64,000 bases of DNA from Polyangium sp. 6x1. GTDB lineage: Bacteria; Myxococcota_A; Polyangia; Polyangiales; Polyangiaceae. The DNA lies in NCBI RefSeq assembly GCF_029946515.1, contig NZ_JARZHH010000005.1:1-64000 (forward strand), read 5' to 3'. Below, piece by piece: positions 1 to 7,489 of the stretch; position 1 is the stretch's first letter; each line of letters begins with the position of its first letter. The position numbers and the translations under genes are program-made. The notes below the pieces were generated by a model. That model saw nothing but the letters and a program-made list of their open reading frames with translations, had not been told where the DNA came from and searched no databases.

Positions 1-390
1 CTGGGGCTTTGCCCCAGGCCCCACCGGGGCTATCCGCCCCTGGACCCGGACCAGCGCAAGCGCTGGACTCGTGGTCGATGAACTGCGCGATGCGCAGTTC
101 ATCGAACGGGCCAGGTCAAGACCACGGCGATCCTGCCAATCAAGACAGCCGCGCTGACGGTTCAACTGGCGACGCGGTGCCAACCGGCCTGTGGGAAGAA
201 CTGCGCATCGCGCAGTTCTTCCCACAAAGGTCCAGGGCTGGCCCTGGAAAGATGGGGGCGGACAGCTTTAAAAATTTTCCCCGCATCGACTGCGCTTCGC
301 GCAGTCGATGCCCAGAGGTCCAGGGCTGGCCCTGGTTCGGGTCGAGGGGCGAATAGCCCCCGCGGGGACCGGGGCAGCGCCCCGGCGCGG
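1..390 (+). repeat. Dispersed hairpin-mosaic repeat, copy 1 (may be cut by window edge)
   Basis: Non-coding stretch made of successive perfect inverted repeats: 1-17 (arms CTGGGGC/GCCCCAG), 51-66 (CCAGCGC/GCGCTGG), 75-105 (14-bp arms around GAACTGCGC, loop GAT), 191-225 (16-bp arms, loop ATC), 232-247, 283-311 (13-bp arms, loop TTC), 320-335 and 369-385 (CCGGGGC/GCCCCGG). The same order of modules recurs at four other places in the window. It contains one copy of an ~88-bp inner unit (228-315). It ends 5 nt beyond the stop codon of the lipoprotein gene at 395-970. Short frames crossing it are judged non-coding because the conserved property is stem pairing, not a reading frame. Confidence 0.9.
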
Positions 391-394
391 CGGG

Positions 395-970
395 TCAGGG
401 GCAGTTCGGGTTCGCGGCTTCGACGACGGCGCAGTACTCGGGGGCGCCGTCGCTTCCGCAGATCGTCTTGCACGTCTGGCAGAAGACGCAGGAGTCGAGG
501 GCTTTGAACTTGTTGAGTGCGGCCTGCGGCGTCTGGAGGTCCTGGGCACACTTGAGTGTGCAGCAGCCGCCGTCGGTGCTGAGTGCGCAGTTGTCGTAGG
601 AGCAGTCGGCGAGGGCCTTGCAGTCTGCGTCGGCGACGCAGGCGTCGGCGAGTGCTTTGCACTCGTTTGCGTAGGCGCCTGTCGTGTTGCTCGTGCAGTC
701 GCTGCAGACCGAGTAGTTGCCGCTGCCGCCGGTGCCGGAGGAGCTGGACGAGCCGCCGCCTGCGCCGCCTGCGCCGCCCGAGCCGCCGCCTACGCCGCCT
801 GCGCCGCCTGAGCCGGAGGAGCTCGACGAGCCGCTGTTCGAGGAGCTCGAGGATGGACCGTTGCCTGTGCCGCCGGTGCCGCCTGAGCCGCCCGTGTCGT
901 CGCTGCATCCCACGGTCACGAACAAGGACCCGAGCGCTGCGAGCCCGAGCGCATAGAAACCAAGCCTCAT
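395..970 (-). CDS. Cysteine-rich secreted lipoprotein, unknown function
   Basis: 191 residues. The N-terminus is a lipoprotein signal with a hydrophobic stretch ending in the lipobox VTVGC (Cys22). A Gly/Ser-rich linker follows to about residue 85. The C-terminal ~105 residues hold 16 cysteines in pairs, suggesting a disulfide-stabilised outer-membrane or surface domain. The start at 970 is preferred over an in-frame ATG 57 nt upstream because it places the signal at the N-terminus and has a GGGAG ribosome site just before it. The gene lies 58 nt downstream of the heme A synthase gene on the same strand and may be cotranscribed with it. I do not recognise the family; Gly/Ser-linker Cys-rich lipoproteins are typical of myxobacteria. 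Confidence 0.8.
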   Translation of the reverse strand: MRLGFYALGLAALGSLFVTVGCSDDTGGSGGTGGTGNGPSSSSSNSGSSSSSGSGGAGGVGGGSGGAGGAGGGSSSSSGTGGSGNYSVCSDCTSNTTGAYANECKALADACVADADCKALADCSYDNCALSTDGGCCTLKCAQDLQTPQAALNKFKALDSCVFCQTCKTICGSDGAPEYCAVVEAANPNCP

Positions 971-1028
971 CGATTGTCTCCCTTCCAAGCGTGAGCCACG
1001 CGCGTTCGCGCGGTGGAATGGAGACATC

Positions 1029-2060
1029 CTACCGCGGAGGCGTCTCCTTCGGGCGTGCGAACTCGTCCGAGAGACCCGACCACGGCAGCGGCGTGGCTGC
1101 GGACGACGCCGACGCGGGTGCTTCTCCGAGTGACCATGCCGTGAGCACGACGAGCGCCATCCATACGAGATCGGCGAGCAGCAGGTGCACGAGCTGCATG
1201 GCCACGGGCGCGAGGAGGAAGAGGTTCAAGAAGCCTGCGCCGATCTGCATGATCACGAGCGCTGATACGAGCCGCGCGGGCTTGAGGAGGTCCGGGCGTT
1301 GCGATGCGACGAACCCGGTCGCGAAGAGGAGGTACGCTGCCACCACGCCGGCCACGATCGGGTGGTAGACGCGAAGCTGCACGAAGACGTGCGCGGCTTG
1401 GGACACGTCGGCGGCGAGGCCTTCGCTCAACGTCTTCGCGGGGAAGAGCGTGTCGCCGAGGGCTGCGATGGCGCCGGTCACGCCGACGAGCACCACGCCG
1501 ACGAGGCCGCCTGCGAGCACGTTCGTTGGCGCGCCCGAGGAGCGCCGTGGCGCGGGGCCGCCCGAGGCCCAGAGCACTGTGAGCGTCATCGATGCGACGA
1601 GCAGGAACGTGTTGATGAGGTGCGCGCTCATCCAGTAGGCACGCGCGATCGACGTGTCGCCTGCGACGCGCTCGAAGAGGACGAGGCCTGCGCCGACGGC
1701 TGCCTCGGTGACCATGAAGAACATGGACGCGGCTGCGCCGCGCCGCACTGCGTGCGCGCGTGGGAAGGCGCGGAAGGACCACACGAGCTGGATCAGCGTG
1801 AGCAGGAAGGCGATGCCCGATGTCACCCGGTGCGTGAACTCGATCAGCGTCTTCGCGCTGGCGGCGCGGGGGATGACCTCGCCGTTGCAGGTGGGCCAGT
1901 GGCTCCCGCAGCCTGCGCCGGAGCTCGTGGCGCGGACGTAGGCGCCCCAGAGGATGACGCCGAGGGTGACGACGAGCGTCGCCCAAGCAACACGCCTGAA
2001 CCTGCGGGCCTGCGGATCTTCGGCGTCCTTTGCCCCGAGCACCAACCGACCTTGCGACAT
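1029..2060 (-). CDS. ctaA: Heme A synthase (CtaA/Cox15 family)
   Basis: 343 residues, about eight membrane segments. CtaA/Cox15 oxidises the methyl group of heme O to give heme A for aa3-type cytochrome oxidases, in the cytoplasmic membrane. Visible family marks are GAYVRATSSGAGC with a cysteine pair (Cys51 and Cys58) in the first external loop, EFTHRVTSG with a heme-ligand His77, and further membrane histidines in SAHLINTF, YHPIVAG and QLVHLLLAD. The length is normal for the family. It is divergent from the MOSC gene across a 92-bp gap (2061-2152) that must hold both promoters. No cytochrome oxidase or ctaB gene is in the window, so it sits apart from its pathway partners. Confidence 0.93.
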   Translation of the reverse strand: MSQGRLVLGAKDAEDPQARRFRRVAWATLVVTLGVILWGAYVRATSSGAGCGSHWPTCNGEVIPRAASAKTLIEFTHRVTSGIAFLLTLIQLVWSFRAFPRAHAVRRGAAASMFFMVTEAAVGAGLVLFERVAGDTSIARAYWMSAHLINTFLLVASMTLTVLWASGGPAPRRSSGAPTNVLAGGLVGVVLVGVTGAIAALGDTLFPAKTLSEGLAADVSQAAHVFVQLRVYHPIVAGVVAAYLLFATGFVASQRPDLLKPARLVSALVIMQIGAGFLNLFLLAPVAMQLVHLLLADLVWMALVVLTAWSLGEAPASASSAATPLPWSGLSDEFARPKETPPR

Positions 2061-2152
2061 GCCCCCCGTTCTAGGGCCGGCCGGGCGTCGAGGCGAGCGC
2101 CTTTCATCCTCTCGACGCGCGAGCGGGGCCGCTTTATGCCTCTCAGGCCTCC

Positions 2153-2974
2153 ATGAGCAACCTCACCCTGAGCGGACTCTTCGTGTACCCCGTCAAGGGC
2201 GCGCGCGGCATCGCCCTCGACCGGGCTCGGGCGCAGAGCCTCGGCATCGAGCACGACCGACGGTTCATGATCGTCGACCCAGACGGCGAGTTCCTGACGC
2301 AGCGCGAGCACCCGGAGATCGCGCTCATCGAGACGGCGATCGAGGGCGATGCGCTCGTCCTGCACGCGAAGGGGCACGGGCCGCTGCGCCTGCCGCTCCG
2401 CCCGGAAGGGCCCACGGATCGGCGCGTCCGGGTCTGGAGCGACAAGTGCCGCGCCGTGTTCGTCGGGGACGAGGCCGCTGCGTACCTGAGCGACTACCTC
2501 GGCCGGCGCGCGGAGCTCGTGTACATGCCCGAGGAGGCCGCGCGGCGTGTGGACGGTCGCTACGTGAGCCGCAAGGAGCGCGTCGGCTTCGCCGATGGTT
2601 TTCCGTACCTGCTCACCACGGAGGGCTCGCTCGCGGATCTGAACGCGCGCCTGCGCGAGGCCGTGCCGATGGATCGGTTCCGGCCGAACCTCGTGGTGCG
2701 CGGGGCGCCGCCCTGGTCCGAGGATGCGTGGACGACCCTGTCCGTCGGCTCGATCGTCTTTCACCTGCGCAAGCCGTGCAGCCGCTGCAACGTCATCACC
2801 GTCGACCAGGCGACGGGCGCGCGGGGCAAGGATCCGCTGGCGACGCTCGCGACGTTCCGGGCGCGCGCGAACCGTGTGTACTTCGGCTGGAACATGGTCG
2901 CCGAAGGGGAAGGCGAGCTCTGCGTGGGCGACGCCGTGACCCTGCTCGCGCGCTCGTACGACGAAGTCGGCTGA
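2153..2974 (+). CDS. MOSC-domain protein (YcbX/mARC-like, without ferredoxin domain)
   Basis: 273 residues. An N-terminal MOSC beta-barrel region (about 1-120, starting LSGLFVYPVKGARG) is followed by the MOSC domain with FRPNLVV and the pterin-contacting cysteine region KPCSRCNVIT (Cys209 and Cys212). MOSC proteins bind molybdenum cofactor and catalyse reactions such as reduction of N-hydroxylated compounds. E. coli YcbX has an additional C-terminal 2Fe-2S ferredoxin domain, which is missing here, so a separate electron donor would be needed. It is the first gene of a plus-strand run; the halogenase-like gene begins 19 nt after its stop. Family assignment is firm, substrate unknown. Confidence 0.88.
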   Translation: MSNLTLSGLFVYPVKGARGIALDRARAQSLGIEHDRRFMIVDPDGEFLTQREHPEIALIETAIEGDALVLHAKGHGPLRLPLRPEGPTDRRVRVWSDKCRAVFVGDEAAAYLSDYLGRRAELVYMPEEAARRVDGRYVSRKERVGFADGFPYLLTTEGSLADLNARLREAVPMDRFRPNLVVRGAPPWSEDAWTTLSVGSIVFHLRKPCSRCNVITVDQATGARGKDPLATLATFRARANRVYFGWNMVAEGEGELCVGDAVTLLARSYDEVG

Positions 2975-2993
2975 GGCGCCGAGGAAGACGACG

Positions 2994-5198
2994 ATGCAGA
3001 GCGCGGCACCGTGGGATGCGATCGTGATCGGCGGCGGGCCGGCGGGCTCGTCCGTCGCGACCTACCTCGGCCGCGAAGGGCGGCGGGTTCTCGTGCTCGA
3101 ACGGGAGCGGTTTCCGCGCGAGCACATCGGCGAGTCGCTCTTGCCGGGCGTGCTGCCGTACCTCGACGCGCTCGGCGCGCGCGAGGCCGTGGAGAGCGCG
3201 GGCTTCGAGCGCAAGGAGGGACAAACCTTCGTCTGGGGCCGCGATCGGACGCCGTGGGAGATCGACTTCCGCGAGCTCGACGTGCACCCGTACGCGTACT
3301 TCGTGGACCGGGGGCGCTTCGACGAGATCCTCCTGCGCAACGCGGAGAAGGTCGGCGCGACCGTGCGCGAGGGGCACGCGGTGACGCGCGTGATCTTCGA
3401 GAAGGGCCGCGCCGTCGGGGTGCGCGTGCGGGGGCCGGGCGGCGAGGAGCGTGACGAGCGGGCGCGGTTCGTCGTGGACGCGTCGGGGCAGAGCGCGCTC
3501 GTGGCGCGGAATGCCGATCTGCGGCGGGTCGTGCGTGGGCTCAAGAACGTGGCGGTGTGGGCCTACTGGGAGGGCGCCGAGCGCCTGCCGGGCCACAAGC
3601 AGGCGCACATCCTGACGACGAGCGTGCCTGAGGGCTGGATCTGGGTGATCCCGCTGGGCAAGCGGACGAGCGTGGGGGTCGTGACGTCGGCGGCGACGCG
3701 CGCGGAGCGGGAGAAGCTCGGGGCGAAGGCCTGGTACGAGCAGGTGCTGCGCGCGTCGGAGGCGGCGTGGCCGCTGCTCGAGAACGCGCGTCGGGTGACG
3801 GATGTGACGGGCGCGAAGGACTGGTCGTACCGCGCGCGTCGCCTCTCCGGGCCGGGGATTTTGCTCGCGGGGGACGCGGCTTGCTTCATCGATCCGATCC
3901 TCTCGACGGGCGTGCACCTCGCGATGACGAGCGGCTTCTGGGCCGCTGCGTGCGTGCACAGCGCGCTCGACGAGCCGCGCCACGAGCTGTTCCTGCGCCG
4001 CTTCTACGAGGAGACGTACGGCGCGACGTACCGGGAGCTGCTCACGCAGGTGAAGGCTTTTTACAAGGCCGCGGGGCGCAGGGACTCGATCTTTTGGACC
4101 TCAAAGCAAATCCTGCGGGTCGGCGAGGCCGTCGCGCCGGAGCTCGCGTTTTTGTTCATCACGGCGGGCCTCTTGCGAAACGCCGCGGTCGAGGCGCCGC
4201 ATGACCCGGCCGCGCAGGTGCGCCGAGAGCTCGGGGAGCGAGCGAAGATCCCGAACGAAGAACCGAAAAAGCCGTTCTCGCCGGAGCTCCCGTCGGCGCG
4301 GTCGCGCTCGCGGATCGTGTCGCCGCCGCTCGTGTGGCGCGTGGGGGAGGGCGGGGCGGCGCAGCTCGTGAGCGTGCGGGCCGAGGGGCTTCGGCTCCGG
4401 CTCGTGCGGCACGAGCCGCGCAGCCTCACGGATCGCCCGCGGAAGAGTTATTTCGTGCTCGATCTGGTCGACGCCGGGCGGCAGCCGCTCGGGCTCGTGC
4501 TCGTCGAGGAAGGGCGCGCAGCCGGCGCGCCGCTCGCTGGGGTCACGCCGCGTCGGGCGGGGCGGCTGCTCGTCACGCTGGTGCCGTACCCCGTGCGACC
4601 GCACGATCCCGCGGTGCTCGCGAAGCTCGAACAGACGCTCGTGGGCCTCGTCGCGGCCGCCGACGATCCCGCGGAGCCCATGCTCCTGCGCCGCGTGCGC
4701 GCGCGGCTCCGGAAAGCGCTCCGTGCGCCTTCCGTGCTGCCGGCCGAGATCACGGCGACGCCTTCCCGCGCCTTCCGCGGCGGCGGCGTGGCCGAGCCGC
4801 CCATGACCCTCGTCTTCCGCGCGAAACACGCCGAGAGCGCCGTCCCGCGCGTCTACCTCCTGCTCGAAGCGCGCTTGCCGCCGGAGCTCGTCGACATCCC
4901 GATCCTGCGCACGCGCTTCTGCGATGTGTGGCTCCGGCCCGAGCGCGCGCGGGATGGCCGCCTTCTCAGCGACGTGCCCGAGGTCCGGAGCCTCCTCGCC
5001 GAGGCCTCCGCCGCGATCTGGGAAGCGACGCGCGCGGCCACGACGCTGCCCGCGGCCTTCGCGGCTGCCGAAGCGGCGCTCCGCGCGCTCACGCCGGCGG
5101 GCTACGCCTTCGAGATCTCGGGCCGGCTCGGGATCTCGGAGGATGGAGAGCCTGTCCCCGCTGCGACGGGCGCCACGGACGGCGCCACGATCGGCTGA
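2994..5198 (+). CDS. Flavin-dependent halogenase-like oxidoreductase with unknown C-terminal domain
   Basis: 734 residues. The first ~400 match the FAD-dependent halogenase/geranylgeranyl-reductase superfamily: dinucleotide motif GGGPAG (13-18), ERFPREHIGESLLPG, KEGQTFVWG near 74, the halogenase-type WIWVIP motif near 215-220, and the second FAD motif LLAGDAACFIDPILSTG near 290. WxWxIP is regarded as a mark of flavin halogenases, which chlorinate or brominate aromatic substrates with FADH2 from a separate reductase; no flavin reductase is visible nearby. Residues ~430-734 are a soluble extension I cannot assign. Start ATG has GAGGAAG upstream. It is probably cotranscribed with the MOSC gene and with the downstream radical SAM genes. 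A non-halogenating flavin monooxygenase or prenyl reductase remains possible. Confidence 0.75.
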   Translation: MQSAAPWDAIVIGGGPAGSSVATYLGREGRRVLVLERERFPREHIGESLLPGVLPYLDALGAREAVESAGFERKEGQTFVWGRDRTPWEIDFRELDVHPYAYFVDRGRFDEILLRNAEKVGATVREGHAVTRVIFEKGRAVGVRVRGPGGEERDERARFVVDASGQSALVARNADLRRVVRGLKNVAVWAYWEGAERLPGHKQAHILTTSVPEGWIWVIPLGKRTSVGVVTSAATRAEREKLGAKAWYEQVLRASEAAWPLLENARRVTDVTGAKDWSYRARRLSGPGILLAGDAACFIDPILSTGVHLAMTSGFWAAACVHSALDEPRHELFLRRFYEETYGATYRELLTQVKAFYKAAGRRDSIFWTSKQILRVGEAVAPELAFLFITAGLLRNAAVEAPHDPAAQVRRELGERAKIPNEEPKKPFSPELPSARSRSRIVSPPLVWRVGEGGAAQLVSVRAEGLRLRLVRHEPRSLTDRPRKSYFVLDLVDAGRQPLGLVLVEEGRAAGAPLAGVTPRRAGRLLVTLVPYPVRPHDPAVLAKLEQTLVGLVAAADDPAEPMLLRRVRARLRKALRAPSVLPAEITATPSRAFRGGGVAEPPMTLVFRAKHAESAVPRVYLLLEARLPPELVDIPILRTRFCDVWLRPERARDGRLLSDVPEVRSLLAEASAAIWEATRAATTLPAAFAAAEAALRALTPAGYAFEISGRLGISEDGEPVPAATGATDGATIG

Positions 5199-5290
5199 TT
5201 TTCCTGCACGAAGGCGACCGCCCCGAGCGTGCAAACCGGCCCGGGCTGGTTCAGCCTCGACGTATGGCCATCACGTGCAGGGAAGAAGCG

Positions 5291-5644
5291 ATGCGCTGGG
5301 TGCATCGGTACGCGATCGGAGGTGCGGCGTTCGCGGCCCTCCCGCTGCCGATCTCGACGTCCGCGGGCCTCGCCGCCCTCGAGGTCCACATGTTCAACTT
5401 CATCGGCGACGTCTACGGCGAGTCCGTGGGCAACCTGAAGAGCCTCGCCGCGGGCGGCGGCCTCGAGGTCATGGGCGCGGGCCTCAAGTTCGTGGCCACG
5501 CGCGCCGTCTCGTTCGTCCCTGGACCGGCGGGCATCGTGATCCGGGCCGGCATCGCAGCCGTCGTGATCGAGTCCCTCGGCCGCGCGATCATCGGCCATT
5601 TCGAGCGCAAGCACCCCGGCAAGCTCTTTTCGGCCGCGGCCTAG
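5291..5644 (+). CDS. Small DUF697-like hydrophobic protein
   Basis: 117 residues from the ATG at 5291, which has GGAAG five bases upstream. An in-frame ATG at 5264 would add nine residues but lacks a ribosome site. The pattern resembles DUF697 (YcjF-type): an amphipathic start, PLPISTSAGLAALEVHMF, then YGES, then a second half with VPGPAGIVIRAG and ESLGRAIIGHFE. These proteins associate with membranes, and some occur with GTPases. It sits between the halogenase-like gene and the radical SAM gene (30-nt gap), so it probably belongs to the same operon. The Gly/Ala-rich composition leaves open that it is an accessory or even a substrate of the radical SAM enzymes, but nothing in the sequence proves this. 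Confidence 0.65.
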   Translation: MRWVHRYAIGGAAFAALPLPISTSAGLAALEVHMFNFIGDVYGESVGNLKSLAAGGGLEVMGAGLKFVATRAVSFVPGPAGIVIRAGIAAVVIESLGRAIIGHFERKHPGKLFSAAA

Positions 5645-5674
5645 GGCCTCCTTCGTACTAAGATCGCGCCCGTC

Positions 5675-7489
5675 GTGAAGGCGCTGATCAAAGTCGGCTA
5701 CGCGTGCAACGAGAACTGCACGTTCTGCCACACGGCCGACATCCGCCACCTCGACGACACCGCCGAGCGGGTCGACTGGAAGATCGACCGCGCCAAGCGC
5801 CTCGGCGCCTCGATGGTCGTCCTCTCCGGCGGCGAGCCCACGATGCGGCCCGAGCTCTCGCGCTGGGCGCGACGCATCGCCGCGCACGGCCTGGATTTTG
5901 GCCTCGTCACGAACGGGCTCATGCTCTCGTACCGGAACGTCGTGGACGAGCTCGTGGACGAGTGCCGCCTCCGCTACGTCTACATGTCGCTCCACGGCGG
6001 CGAGCCCAAGGTGCACGGCTCGGTCGTCCGCGCCGACACGTTTCACAAGGCCATGCAGGCCATCGAGAACCTGCACGGCAGGATCCCCGATCTCACGATC
6101 AACTGCGTCATCACCACGGCGAACCTGAAGCACCTGAAAGGCCTCGTCGATCGGCTGCTCCCGTTCCCGGACCTCTGCATCAAGCTCTCGATGACGCAGC
6201 CGAAGGGCGCGGCGAACCGCGCCTTCGACGTCATCGTGCCCGACGTCGCCGCGTGCGCCGCGCGCGTGAAAGAGGCGATCGCGTACGGGCTCGCGCGGGG
6301 GACCGAGCGTGGCCCGCGGTTCGCCCACGACGGCCTGCCGTTTTGCCTGCTCCCGGGCCTCGAGCATCTCTACGACGACCTCAAGACGCACCGGTACGCG
6401 ACGATGATCGAGGCCGACGAGGACGACTTCGTCCCCGTCGACGACGTGGCCAAGATCCAGCCCGAGGAGGTCTGCGGCGACTGCGCGCTGCGCGGCGCGT
6501 GCCCGGGCCTCTATCGCGGCTACCACGAGGTCCACGGCGCGAGCGCGCTCCGGCCCGTCAAGGATCGCCCCCGCGCGAACTCGTACAACTTCGTCCCCGA
6601 GCGTGATCTCGCGCGCCCGCCCGGCGCGCCGTGCCCGATCCGCGAAGGCGGCACGAGCCCCTACGATCGCGGCCGGACCTTGTTCCTGCGTCTCAAGGAC
6701 CGCATGCGCCTCTTCCGCACCGAGACGCGCGACTTCTCCGACGAGGAGCTCTTCGCCACCAAGGAGAGCGCGGGCCAGCTCTACCTCGACGTCTCCACGA
6801 AGCTCGCCCCCGACGACTTCGCGAAGGACTTACGGAAGCTCCGCCCCGCGACCGAGTGCGAGGCGTGCCCCGAGCGCCCGCGCTGCACCGGCGCGTGGGA
6901 GCCCGTGCCCGTCGACCTCTTTACGCGGGATGATCGCGACGTGATGGAGATCCTCGCGAGCCTCTCGGGCCGCGTCCTCGATCTCGGCTGCGGCGAAGGG
7001 CCGTACCTCGAAGCGCTCGCGCGGCGCGCAGCGGAAGGGCACATCACGTACGTCGGCGTCGATCCCGACCCGCAGCGGCTCGCCGTCCTCGCGTCGCGCC
7101 ACCCGTTCGCCCGCTTCGTACAGGGCCGCGCGGAGGAGCTCGGCGAGGAGCTCGGCACGTTCGACCACGTGCTCGCGCTCCGCAGCGTGAACCACCTCGA
7201 AGACCCGGCGCGCGCGTTCGGCGCGGCGATCGCGCGGCTCCGCCCCGGCGGCACGCTCACGCTCGTGGACAACGTCGCGTTCGGCCTGGTCCGCAGCCGC
7301 GCGCACGCCGCGCGCGCGGAGAGCGCACCCGAAAACCGCTTCGAGCATTACCGCAACGACGACGCGGCCCGTGCCGCGCGACGCCTCGAAGGCAAACCTC
7401 TGCGTCTCCTCGAACGCCGCGACGTCGGCCGCGAGACCAGCAATCAGTGGATGTTGCGCTACGAGCGCACGGGAGAAATGCCGTCGTGA
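5675..7489 (+). CDS. Radical SAM protein fused to a class I methyltransferase
   Basis: 604 residues, GTG start. The N-terminal radical SAM domain has the iron-sulfur motif CNENCTFC (Cys11, Cys15, Cys18) and the SAM-contacting SGGEPT (51-56). A SPASM-like cysteine cluster follows (CGDCALRGACPG), then a second cluster CEACPERPRC before the C-terminal methyltransferase domain with motif VLDLGCGEG near 433-441 and LRPGGTLTLVD. Such enzymes use 5'-deoxyadenosyl radicals, often on peptides or small molecules; here a conventional SAM methyl transfer is added in the same chain. The stop overlaps the start of the next radical SAM gene by 4 nt (GTGA), so the two are translationally coupled and likely act on one substrate. 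Substrate unknown. Confidence 0.85.
   Translation: MKALIKVGYACNENCTFCHTADIRHLDDTAERVDWKIDRAKRLGASMVVLSGGEPTMRPELSRWARRIAAHGLDFGLVTNGLMLSYRNVVDELVDECRLRYVYMSLHGGEPKVHGSVVRADTFHKAMQAIENLHGRIPDLTINCVITTANLKHLKGLVDRLLPFPDLCIKLSMTQPKGAANRAFDVIVPDVAACAARVKEAIAYGLARGTERGPRFAHDGLPFCLLPGLEHLYDDLKTHRYATMIEADEDDFVPVDDVAKIQPEEVCGDCALRGACPGLYRGYHEVHGASALRPVKDRPRANSYNFVPERDLARPPGAPCPIREGGTSPYDRGRTLFLRLKDRMRLFRTETRDFSDEELFATKESAGQLYLDVSTKLAPDDFAKDLRKLRPATECEACPERPRCTGAWEPVPVDLFTRDDRDVMEILASLSGRVLDLGCGEGPYLEALARRAAEGHITYVGVDPDPQRLAVLASRHPFARFVQGRAEELGEELGTFDHVLALRSVNHLEDPARAFGAAIARLRPGGTLTLVDNVAFGLVRSRAHAARAESAPENRFEHYRNDDAARAARRLEGKPLRLLERRDVGRETSNQWMLRYERTGEMPS

Noticed and set aside
9-356. Open frames within the dispersed repeats (also 9215-9451, 49534-49995, 58595-58903)
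   Set aside because: They translate hairpin arms in several frames at once, have no ribosome sites and no shared start. Conservation follows stem pairing rather than codons.
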